Source: Alphaproteobacteria bacterium (GTDB taxonomy: Bacteria; Pseudomonadota; Alphaproteobacteria; Micropepsales; Micropepsaceae). From it: a stretch of 46,923 nt of DNA. Shown one piece after another: positions 40,424 to 46,923 of the stretch. Positions within the stretch are counted from its first letter, which is position 1, and each line of letters opens with the position of its first letter. A program made the translations under genes and the position numbers. The stretch spans positions 76,135 to 123,057 of the forward strand of contig JADZAI010000100.1 in assembly GCA_020852655.1 (NCBI GenBank). Reading direction: 5' to 3'. Below the pieces are notes generated by a model, which had not been told where the DNA came from, searched no databases, and saw only the letters and a program-made list of their open reading frames with translations.

Positions 40424-41491
40424 TCAGGCCGCCTCGTGCATCGCAGCGGACGCCAGGACATCGCGCGCGTGCCGGACGACTTCGATGCCGGCGCCCGGCT
40501 TGTGGGCATTTTCCGCAAGGTGGCGGCGAAAGAGCCGCGCCCCGGGGCGACCGGCAAACAGCCCGAGAATATGGCGTGTCATGCCCGCGAGATGCGAACC
40601 GGCCGCCAGTTCCCGCTCGATATAGGGAAGATAGGCCGACAAAGCCTCGTCCGGCGAGGACACCGGGTCGGCCGTGCCGAACAGCATCGAGTCGGCTCGC
40701 GCCAGTTGCCAGGGACGTTCATATGCGGCGCGGCCCATCATGACGCCATCGGCCCAGCCGAGATGCTCCTGCGCAGCCTCGAGGGAGGCTATGCCGCCGT
40801 TGAGCACGATTGTCACGTTCGGCCGCTCTTCCTTCACGCGGCGCACGAGCCCGTAGTCCAGGGGCGGAATGTCGCGATTCTCCTTCGGGCTGAGCCCCTT
40901 GAGCCAGGCCTTGCGGGCATGGACGATGACCGCTTCGGGGCCAGCCGGCACAACAGTATCGATGAACCGGCGCAGGCTCTGTTCCGGATCCTGGTCGTCG
41001 ATGCCGATGCGGCACTTGACCGTGACCGGAATGCGGACCGCATTGCGCATCGCCGCAAGGCAGTCCGCCACGAGTTCGGGCTCTGCCATGAGACAGGCGC
41101 CAAAGCGGCCGTTCTGAACGCGATCCGACGGGCAGCCGCAGTTGAGATTGACCTCGTCATAGCCGCGATCCTCGGCCATGCGCGCGCAGGTCGCGAGGTC
41201 GGCGGGGTCGCTGCCGCCGAGTTGAAGCGCGAGCGGATGTTCCTCCGGCGCAAAGGCCAGCAGGCGGTCGCGCGGTCCATGAATCAGGGCGCCCGTCGTG
41301 ACCATCTCCGTATAGAGCCGCGTCCGGCGCGTGAGGACGCGGTGGAACGACCGGCAGTGCCGGTCGGTCCAGTCCATCATGGGTGCAACGGAGAAGCGGT
41401 GGGGCGAGGGGTTCACAACGGCGTCTGGTCGGGGATCATCGGGAGCTGAATATAGGCCGCCAGCCGCCTCTCGAAAGACGGGAAAAGCCAC
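40424..41491 (-). CDS. dusA: tRNA-dihydrouridine synthase A
   Basis: Up to 355 residues from GTG 41491, which has GAAGAAGGG upstream; GTG 41416 (VNPSPHRFSVAPMMDW) would match the normal DusA length better. FMN-dependent TIM barrel with SVAPMMDWTDRHCR, EMVTTGAL, VNLNCGCPSDRVQNGRFGAC (active-site Cys), HARKAWLKGLSPKENR and VLNGGI. It reduces uridines 20/20a in the tRNA D-loop with NADPH. The HARKAWLKGLSPKENR motif identifies the DusA subgroup. It follows the malic enzyme by 30 bases on the same strand. Confidence 0.93.
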   Translation of the reverse strand: MAFPVFREAAGGLYSAPDDPRPDAVVNPSPHRFSVAPMMDWTDRHCRSFHRVLTRRTRLYTEMVTTGALIHGPRDRLLAFAPEEHPLALQLGGSDPADLATCARMAEDRGYDEVNLNCGCPSDRVQNGRFGACLMAEPELVADCLAAMRNAVRIPVTVKCRIGIDDQDPEQSLRRFIDTVVPAGPEAVIVHARKAWLKGLSPKENRDIPPLDYGLVRRVKEERPNVTIVLNGGIASLEAAQEHLGWADGVMMGRAAYERPWQLARADSMLFGTADPVSSPDEALSAYLPYIERELAAGSHLAGMTRHILGLFAGRPGARLFRRHLAENAHKPGAGIEVVRHARDVLASAAMHEAA

Positions 41492-41521
41492 GCTGCACCC
41501 TTCTTCTTCGCGCGGCCGCGA

Positions 41522-43231
41522 CTACAGGGCGTCCTCCGGGGGCGCGACACGGCGGTAGTGATGATAGGCGGGCTTCCACATCTTGGCTTGGATGGCGGCG
41601 TCGATCTGGTCGTCGTCCATGCCGCCGGCGAGGCCTTCGCGTCGCGCCTGGCGGGCGACGGCCTGGGCGACGGCGAAGGAGATGTCGCGCATGCCGGCGA
41701 CGGGCGGCAGCAGGGTCGCGCCGGGGTGGCTCAGGGCCGGCGACAGCGCCGCCAGCGCCTTGGCGGCGGCGAGGAACATGTCGTCGCTGATGCGGCGGGC
41801 GCGGACGGCGATGGTGCCGAGGGCGACGCCGGGGAAGATGTAGGAATTGTTGGTCTGGTCGGCGCGCTGCTGGGCATCGCCGCGGCGGACGGGCGGGAAC
41901 GGGCTGCCGGTGCCGACGACGGCGCGGCCGGCGGTCCAGTCGGCGAGGTCCTGCGGGGTCGCTTCGGCCTTCGAGGTCGGGTTGGAGAGCGGGAAAATGA
42001 CCGGGCGCGGGGTCTTGGCGGCCAGGGCGTCGACGATGTCGCGGGTGAAGGCGCCGGCCTGGGCCGAGACGCCGATGAGCGTGGTGATGCCGGCGTTGCG
42101 GGCGACGTCGAGGAGCGAGATGCCGCCGGTCCCTGCCCTGTTCCAGCCGTCGGCGACGCCGCGCGGCTGGACGAAGGGACGCTGGAAGGGCTGGATGTCG
42201 TTCATCCCTTCGACGAGCAGGCCGTAGCGGTCGATGAGGTAGAACTGACGCGATGCCGCCTTGGCGTCGACGCCGCTGTCGACGATGGCACGGTGGAGGA
42301 GCGCGGCGATACCGCTGCCGGCGGAGCCGGCGCCGAAGACGGCGATGCGCTGGTCCTTCAGGGGTACGCCGGTGACGTTGATGGCGGCGAGCAGGGCGCC
42401 GGTGGCGACGGCGGCGGTGCCCTGGATGTCGTCGTTGAAGGTGCAGAGGCGGTCGCGGTAGCGCTCCAGCAGGCGGGTCGCGTTGGCCTTGGCGAAGTCC
42501 TCCCATTGCAGGAGGACGTGGGGCCAGCGGGCGGTGACGGCGGCGACGAAGTCTTCGATGAAGGCGTCGTAGGCGTCGCCGCGTATGCGCGGGCTGCGCC
42601 AGCCGACATAGAGGGGATCGGCGAGGCGGTCCTCGTTGTCGGTGCCCACGTCGAGCATGACGGGAAGCGTGGTGCGGGGATGGATGCCGCCGCAGGCGGT
42701 ATAGAGCGCGAGCTTGCCGATCGGGATGCCCATGCCGCCGGCGCCCTGGTCGCCGAGGCCGAGGATGCGCTCGCCGTCGGTCACGACGATGGACTCGACG
42801 CTGTCGAAGCGCGGGTTGGCGAGGATCTGGGCGATGCGGTGGCGGTTCGGCGGCGAGAGGAAAACGCCGCGCGGGGTGCGGAAAACCCGGCTGAAATGCT
42901 CGCAGCCGAGCCCGACGGTGGGGGTGTAGACCAGCGGCATCAGCTCTTCGAGGCTGCCGGCGAGGAGGGCGTAGAAGAGGGTTTCGTTGGTGTCCTGGAG
43001 CTCGCGGAGGAAGGCGTAGCGTTCGAGGTCGGTGGCGAACTCGCGCAGGGCCCGCATGCGGCGGCGGATCTGGCCGTTCAGGGTGCCGATGCTGGGCGGC
43101 AGGAGGCCGTGCAGGCCGAAATCGTCGCGTTCCTCGTCGGTGAACGCGGTGCCCTTGTTCAGCAATGGGTCGGTGAGAAGCTCATAGCCCGTCAGGGAGG
43201 TGAGAATCTCGAAATCCCCGTTTTCTGCCAT
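41522..43231 (-). CDS. NAD-dependent malic enzyme
   Basis: A 569-residue enzyme from ATG 43231; an in-frame GTG at 43273 would add 14 residues but lies in a palindrome. Conserved residues: Tyr102 in VYTPTVGLGC, Lys173 in GMGIPIGKLALY, metal ligands Glu244-Asp245 (QWEDFAKAN) and Asp268 (TFNDDIQGTAAV), and nucleotide site GAGSAGSGIA (Gly300 on). The spacing equals the human mitochondrial enzyme. It decarboxylates malate to pyruvate, giving NADH and pyruvate. It sits behind bioD, and dusA follows 30 bases later, so these may be one transcript. Confidence 0.94.
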   Translation of the reverse strand: MAENGDFEILTSLTGYELLTDPLLNKGTAFTDEERDDFGLHGLLPPSIGTLNGQIRRRMRALREFATDLERYAFLRELQDTNETLFYALLAGSLEELMPLVYTPTVGLGCEHFSRVFRTPRGVFLSPPNRHRIAQILANPRFDSVESIVVTDGERILGLGDQGAGGMGIPIGKLALYTACGGIHPRTTLPVMLDVGTDNEDRLADPLYVGWRSPRIRGDAYDAFIEDFVAAVTARWPHVLLQWEDFAKANATRLLERYRDRLCTFNDDIQGTAAVATGALLAAINVTGVPLKDQRIAVFGAGSAGSGIAALLHRAIVDSGVDAKAASRQFYLIDRYGLLVEGMNDIQPFQRPFVQPRGVADGWNRAGTGGISLLDVARNAGITTLIGVSAQAGAFTRDIVDALAAKTPRPVIFPLSNPTSKAEATPQDLADWTAGRAVVGTGSPFPPVRRGDAQQRADQTNNSYIFPGVALGTIAVRARRISDDMFLAAAKALAALSPALSHPGATLLPPVAGMRDISFAVAQAVARQARREGLAGGMDDDQIDAAIQAKMWKPAYHHYRRVAPPEDAL

Positions 43232-43265
43232 TGGCCAATCGTTTTCCGCTTTTTCCGATTCCTGG

Positions 43266-43285
43266 TTATCCACACGATATATCGT
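43266..43285. promoter_or_regulatory. DnaA-box-like TTATCCACA and palindrome ACGATATATCGT before the malic enzyme
   Basis: TTATCCACA (43266-43274) matches the DnaA consensus exactly and abuts the 12-base palindrome ACGATATATCGT (43274-43285), between the bioD stop and the malic enzyme start. The palindrome could be an operator in the malic enzyme promoter, with a TATATC -10-like hexamer. One DnaA box alone is not an origin. Confidence 0.35.
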
Positions 43286-43286
43286 A

Positions 43287-43985
43287 TCAGGTTAGCCCTG
43301 AACCTACAGCATGTAGAACCGCGTCAGCCAATGCGTCGGCGGCCGCGTCCGCTCCGGCGTCACGCGGGAAGCACAGGACAGGGGTGTTGCCGGCAAACGC
43401 GCCGAGGGAGGCTGCCGTTTCGTCGAAGGGCGGCGCGGGTTCGGCGCTCTGGCTGAGGGCGACGGCGGCGACCGGAAGACCGGCGGCGCGGGTGACGGCG
43501 AGCGCCGTCAGCGTGTGGCTGATGGCGCCGAGATAGCTGCCGCCGATGAGGACGACGGGTGCCGGACATGCCGCCATGAAGTCGAGCATGGTGTCGCTAT
43601 CCGTCAACGGCGACATGACGCCGCCTGCCGTCTCTACAAGAAGAAGCTGTCGTCCTGACGCCGCCATGCGGGCGCGGACCATGCCGGCGACGGAGTCGAA
43701 GGCGATGATACGGCCTTCCATCCTGGCCGCGAGCGGCGGCGACAACGGCGCGGCGAAGCGCAGCGGGCAGATCTGTTCGAGGTTGGCGTCGTCGATCGGG
43801 CGGCCGAGGGCGGCGAGGAGGCGGCCGGGGTCGCTGTCGGCGGCGGTGTCGCGGCTGTAGCCGCTGGCGACGGGTTTGAGGGCGTCGGGCTGGAGTCCGC
43901 GCTGCCGCAGGGCGCGGAGCAGCGCGGCGGCGACATAGGTCTTGCCGAGGTCGGTGCCGGCGCCGGCGATCCAGACAAGCGGCAT
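43287..43985 (-). CDS. bioD: Dethiobiotin synthetase
   Basis: A 232-residue ATP-dependent carboxylase that closes the ureido ring of dethiobiotin from 7,8-diaminopelargonate. P-loop GAGTDLGKTYV (Lys15), a variant of the usual GTDTGVGKT, then ALKPVASGY with the catalytic Lys and LLLVETAGGVMSPL. Its ATG shares one base with the bioF stop (TGATG), so translation is coupled. Gene order bioF-bioD is on the minus strand, opposite bioA. No bioB or bioC in the window. Confidence 0.92.
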   Translation of the reverse strand: MPLVWIAGAGTDLGKTYVAAALLRALRQRGLQPDALKPVASGYSRDTAADSDPGRLLAALGRPIDDANLEQICPLRFAAPLSPPLAARMEGRIIAFDSVAGMVRARMAASGRQLLLVETAGGVMSPLTDSDTMLDFMAACPAPVVLIGGSYLGAISHTLTALAVTRAAGLPVAAVALSQSAEPAPPFDETAASLGAFAGNTPVLCFPRDAGADAAADALADAVLHAVGSGLT

Positions 43986-45169
43986 CAGGCGGCCGCGATC
44001 TTGCGGACGGCGGCGGCGAGGCGGGTGACGTCGCTGTCGTCATGCGCGGCGCTGAAGGCGATGCGAAGGCGCGCGGTGCCCTGCGGCACGGTCGGCGGCC
44101 GGATGGCGACGACGGCGAAGCCCTCCTCCGCCAGCGCCGCCGATGCCGCCAAAGCGCGCTCGGCGGTGCCGAGGATGACGGGGACGATCGGCGACTGCGC
44201 CGCAGGCGCATCGACGAGGCGGGTGAAGAGCATCGCCTTGCGGAGCGGCGCGGCGCGGAGATCGGGGTCGGACTCGATGAGGTCGAGCGCCGCGATCGCC
44301 GCCGCGGCCGAGGCCGGCGGCAGGCCGGTCGAATAGACGATCGTGCGCGTGCGAGTCTTCACGAAGTCGATGACCGGCTGCGCGGCGCAGAGATAGCCGC
44401 CATAGCCGCCGATGGCTTTCGACAGCGTGCCCATCTGGAGCGGGATGTGCGCGCCCGGAAAGAGCGCGGCCGATCCCCTGCCCTCGCCCAGCACGCCGAC
44501 GCCGTGCGCATCGTCGCTGAGCAGCCAGGCATCGTGGCGCACACAGATTTCGGCGAGTTCGCCCAGCGGGGCAATGTCGCCGTCCATCGAGAAGACGCCG
44601 TCGGTCGCGACCAGCGCGCGCTGCGCGCCGGAGCGGTGCGCATGGAGGAGTTCGCCGAGGTGGCCGGTGTCGTTGTGGCGGAAGGCAACGACACGGGCGC
44701 CCGAGAGGCGCGCACCGGCCCAGATGCAGGCATGCGCGAGCTCGTCGACGATGACGATGTCGTCCGGGCCGGCGAAGGTCGGGATGATGCCGGTATTGGC
44801 GAGATAGCCCGAGCCGAAGACGCAGGCCGCTTCCGTGCCCTTCAGGCGCGCGAGGCGCTGTTCGAGTTCGCCGAGCAGCGGATGATCGCCCGTGATGAGG
44901 CGCGATGCGCCGGCGCCGGTGCCGTAGCGTCGCGTCGCTTCGATCGCCGCGTCCTTCACGGCCGCGTGATGCGACAGTCCGAGATAATCGTTGCACGAGA
45001 ACGACAGGAGGCGGCGCCCGCCGCGTTCCAGCCACAGCCCGGATTCGCGTGTCGTTGCGACTAGCTCGCGGCGCAGGTGACGCGCCTGAAGCTGTTCGAG
45101 TTTACCCGCAGCGTAAGCCTCGAGCGAATTCCCCGGCGAATTGGATTGAAGTGCGGCGGTGCGGTGCAT
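43985..45169 (-). CDS. bioF: 8-amino-7-oxononanoate synthase
   Basis: A 394-residue PLP enzyme that joins pimeloyl-thioester and alanine. ATG 45169 has AGGAGC just ahead; ATG 45193 would add 8 residues. Signatures are FSCNDYLGLSHH, GTGAGASRLITGDHPLLGELE, DELAHACIWAG, DGVFSMDGDIAPL, SDDAHGVGVLG and the Schiff-base Lys241 in GTLSKAIGGYGG. Length and motifs are typical. Divergent from bioA across about 44 bases, with three TGCAT elements, and coupled to bioD. Confidence 0.93.
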   Translation of the reverse strand: MHRTAALQSNSPGNSLEAYAAGKLEQLQARHLRRELVATTRESGLWLERGGRRLLSFSCNDYLGLSHHAAVKDAAIEATRRYGTGAGASRLITGDHPLLGELEQRLARLKGTEAACVFGSGYLANTGIIPTFAGPDDIVIVDELAHACIWAGARLSGARVVAFRHNDTGHLGELLHAHRSGAQRALVATDGVFSMDGDIAPLGELAEICVRHDAWLLSDDAHGVGVLGEGRGSAALFPGAHIPLQMGTLSKAIGGYGGYLCAAQPVIDFVKTRTRTIVYSTGLPPASAAAAIAALDLIESDPDLRAAPLRKAMLFTRLVDAPAAQSPIVPVILGTAERALAASAALAEEGFAVVAIRPPTVPQGTARLRIAFSAAHDDSDVTRLAAAVRKIAAA

Positions 45170-45213
45170 AGCTCCTGCATAGCACGTGTGCATCCCGGGT
45201 GACGAAGAACTCC

Positions 45214-46467
45214 ATGCCCTCAGAGTGGTACGAAACGGGGGTCCGCCATGTCTGGCGCCCCTATTGCCAGATGAAGACCGCGCGCCCGCCGCTTGAGATT
45301 ACGCGGACGGAAGGCAGTCATATCGAGCTTGTGGACGGGCGGCGCCTGGTCGACGGCGTCGCCTCGTGGTGGACCGCCTGCCACGGCTACAACCATCCCC
45401 ATATCGCAGCCGCGGTCACGACCCAGTTGGCGCGGGCGCCGCATGTCATGTTCGGCGGGCTGGCGCACGAGCCGGCCTATCGCCTGGCGCGGCGGCTTGC
45501 GGCGCTGCTGCCGGGCGACCTCGATCACGTCTTCTTCGCGGAGTCCGGCTCCGTGGCGGTCGAGATCGCGATGAAGATGGCGGTGCAGTACTGGATCAAC
45601 ACAGGACGCAGCGGCAAGACGAAGTTCGTCTCGTTCCTGGGCGGCTATCACGGCGACACGCTGGCGACGATGAGCGTGTGCGACCCGGACGAGGGGATGC
45701 ACAGCCTGTTCAAGGGCGTGATGGCGGAACAGCATGTGCTGCCGCTGCCGGTGGATGAAGACAGCGAGGCGGCGCTCGACCGGTTCCTCGCACGCCACCA
45801 TGCCGAGATCGCGGCGATGCTGGTGGAGCCGCTGGTCCAGGGCGCGGGCGGTATGCGCATGTTCGCGCCGGAGGTGCTGCAACGGTTGCGGCGGCTGGCG
45901 GATGCGCATGGCGTGCTGCTGATCTTCGACGAGATCTTCACCGGCTTCGGCCGTACCGGCGCGATGTTCGCCATGCAGCAGGGCGATGTCGTGCCCGACA
46001 TTGTGACGCTGTCGAAGGCGCTGACGGGCGGGACGCTGCCGCTCTCGGCGGCGATCGCGCGCTCCCACGTGTTCGAGGCGTTCTGGTCGGACGATCCGGG
46101 GGCGGCGCTGATGCACGGGCCGACCTATATGGCGAACCCGCTCGCCTGCGCGGCGGCCAATGCGAGCCTCGACCTGTTCCAGACCGGGGCGTGGCGCTTC
46201 CAGGTGGCGCAGCTCGCGGCCCAGATGCGCAGCGAGCTGGAGCCCTGCCGCGACATGCGCGGTGTCGTCGACGTGCGGGTGATGGGCGCGATCGGTGTCG
46301 TCGAACTCGACCGCATTGTGGATTCGACCGCGATGTCGGAGCGGTTTGCCGAGGAAGGCGTGTGGATCCGGCCGTTCGGGAAGATCGTGTATCTGACACC
46401 GGCCTTCACGATCGGACCGGACGAGCTGAGCGCCCTGACGGGGGCGATCGTGCGGGTGCTGGGGTAA
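45214..46467 (+). CDS. bioA: Adenosylmethionine-8-amino-7-oxononanoate aminotransferase
   Basis: A 417-residue class III aminotransferase; ATG 45214 follows GAAGAAC (GTG 45199 is less likely). It opens with RHVWRPYCQMKTARPPLEI, the typical BioA start, has ASWWTACHGYNHPHI, FFAESGSVAVEIAMKMA, GGYHGDTLATMSVCDP, IFDEIFTGFGRTG and Lys268 in TLSKALTGGTLPLSA. It uses S-adenosylmethionine to make 7,8-diaminopelargonate, the step between BioF and BioD. So the three genes here cover the middle of biotin synthesis. Confidence 0.94.
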   Translation: MPSEWYETGVRHVWRPYCQMKTARPPLEITRTEGSHIELVDGRRLVDGVASWWTACHGYNHPHIAAAVTTQLARAPHVMFGGLAHEPAYRLARRLAALLPGDLDHVFFAESGSVAVEIAMKMAVQYWINTGRSGKTKFVSFLGGYHGDTLATMSVCDPDEGMHSLFKGVMAEQHVLPLPVDEDSEAALDRFLARHHAEIAAMLVEPLVQGAGGMRMFAPEVLQRLRRLADAHGVLLIFDEIFTGFGRTGAMFAMQQGDVVPDIVTLSKALTGGTLPLSAAIARSHVFEAFWSDDPGAALMHGPTYMANPLACAAANASLDLFQTGAWRFQVAQLAAQMRSELEPCRDMRGVVDVRVMGAIGVVELDRIVDSTAMSERFAEEGVWIRPFGKIVYLTPAFTIGPDELSALTGAIVRVLG

Positions 46468-46493
46468 GGGGGCGGCCGCGCCGCCACCCATAC

Positions 46494-46546
46494 TTGTCCT
46501 CCTCCGGCGCGCCGCCGCCAGGCGCCGCGGCCGGGGGACCCATGCC
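46494..46546 (+). repeat. Dispersed 53-base repeat, copy A
   Basis: Runs from TTGTCCTCCTCCGG to GACCCATGCC and contains the palindromic core CGGCGCGCCG and a GGCGCCGCGGCC segment that can fold strongly. Copy C at the window end differs at only two positions. Structure and placement after a gene suggest a REP-like extragenic element. Confidence 0.75.
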
Positions 46547-46619
46547 TGAGTCTTTTGAGATTCGCGCACTGCCGCCGGCGACCCGCTGCGACGACACCGC
46601 CTTATCCGGCAACCGCTCA

Positions 46620-46672
46620 GGCATGGGCCCCCCGGTCGCGACGCCTCACGGCGGCGCGCCGGAGGATGACAA
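46620..46672 (-). repeat. Dispersed 53-base repeat, inverted copy B
   Basis: On the minus strand this matches copies A and C with about six changes over 53 bases. It keeps the CCGGCGCGCCGCCG core and the CCCATGCC end. With copy A it forms an inverted pair around 73 bases, so a large cruciform or transcript stem is possible. Confidence 0.72.
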
Positions 46673-46870
46673 TGTATTTCTGTTCGGCGCTGCTTTGTCG
46701 GATGCGCATCTGGCGGGACTCGACGTTTCCGGTCAGGGCGACGCGTTTTGCGCGGAGTTGCGGCGCCAGATTGGGCTGCGCAGAGGATGCCACGGGTATA
46801 CAGGAGATACCTGCCGCTTCGCGTTGACGGCGATTGAGGCGCAGCTTCCTCCGGAGCCGTATAGAACCCA

Positions 46871-46923
46871 TTGTCCTCCTCCGGCGCGCCGCCGTCAGGC
46901 GCCGCGACCGGGGGACCCATGCC
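46871..46923 (+). repeat. Dispersed 53-base repeat, copy C (reaches window edge)
   Basis: Same orientation as copy A, two mismatches. The repeat may continue past the right edge. Confidence 0.72.

Larger units (their letters stand above)
46468..46923. other. Intergenic region packed with dispersed repeats
   Basis: 456 bases from the bioA stop to the window end. It holds three copies of a 53-base GC-rich element (two direct, one inverted), listed separately. Between them lie unique stretches of about 73 and 198 bases without convincing coding potential. A reading frame from 46542 stays open to the edge but runs through the repeats. Confidence 0.5.

Noticed and set aside
41558..43456. 632-codon plus-strand open frame opposite malic enzyme and bioD
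   Set aside because: Antisense to two clear genes, Gly/Ala/Asp-rich translation, no motif.
46542..46923. Possible partial gene on the plus strand open to the window end
   Set aside because: It starts inside one repeat and runs through two others; no recognisable domain, so chance is more likely.
46494..46923. CRISPR array
   Set aside because: Only three copies, one inverted, unequal spacing of 73 and 198 bases, and no cas genes.
1..46923. Prophage, insertion sequence or biosynthetic gene cluster
   Set aside because: No integrase, transposase, capsid or assembly-line enzymes; the genes are metabolic, transport and signalling.

Overview
This window is GC-rich DNA from an alphaproteobacterial chromosome. 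The evidence is a TonB-dependent receptor with the EEIVVTAQKRE-type N-terminus common in Sphingomonadales, Caulobacterales and Micropepsales relatives, two DivJ/PdhS-style histidine kinases, a MipA/OmpV protein, a DUF1289 protein, and acyl-CoA catabolic genes. The genus cannot be fixed from sequence alone. I see no rRNA, tRNA, CRISPR array, prophage or insertion sequence.

Layout. 1-3 kb: the end of a VOC-family gene, a FitAB/VapBC-type toxin-antitoxin pair with TGCTAGCA boxes, a lysophospholipase-like lipoprotein, and a RES/Xre toxin-antitoxin pair. 3-9 kb: a PAQR/hemolysin III membrane protein, the TonB receptor, a GNAT protein, and a membrane adenylate cyclase with a [2Fe-2S] domain. 8.9-13.7 kb: two small secreted paralogues behind a citrate synthase, divergent from a second citrate synthase fused to a helix-turn-helix domain, then a CaiB/BaiF CoA-transferase. 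13.7-19.6 kb: GNAT, a secreted COG3650-like protein, a MerR/TipAS regulator, a GPH-type sugar transporter, MipA and a nucleoside (CNT) transporter. 19.7-22.1 kb: an SDR dehydrogenase, a second PIN/antitoxin pair and a secreted protein. 22.1-26.9 kb: three tandem, overlapping oligopeptide-binding proteins with no permease. 26.9-35.8 kb: an acyl-CoA operon (crotonase, ABM monooxygenase-like, acyl-CoA dehydrogenase), two overlapping histidine kinases, a PimC/PimD-like acyl-CoA dehydrogenase pair and a PLP-dependent sulfur amino acid enzyme. 35.8-38.4 kb: a four-gene overlapping cassette of largely unknown function. 38.4-46.5 kb: phosphomannomutase, a cold-shock protein with terminator, dusA, malic enzyme, and bioF-bioD divergent from bioA. 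The last 450 bases hold three copies of a 53-base dispersed repeat.

How the genes fit together. The dominant theme is acyl-CoA and central carbon metabolism (three acyl-CoA dehydrogenase subunits, crotonase, SDR dehydrogenase, CoA-transferase, two citrate synthases, malic enzyme, biotin synthesis), with nutrient uptake (TonB receptor, peptide-binding proteins, nucleoside and sugar transporters). A likely redox-responsive cAMP source and paired kinases add signalling. The most unusual items are the HTH-citrate synthase fusion facing a second citrate synthase across an AT-rich repeat-bearing gap, the heme/iron-sulfur cyclase, the triplet of orphan peptide-binding proteins, and a perfect hairpin that would hide the ribosome binding site of the secreted-paralogue pair.
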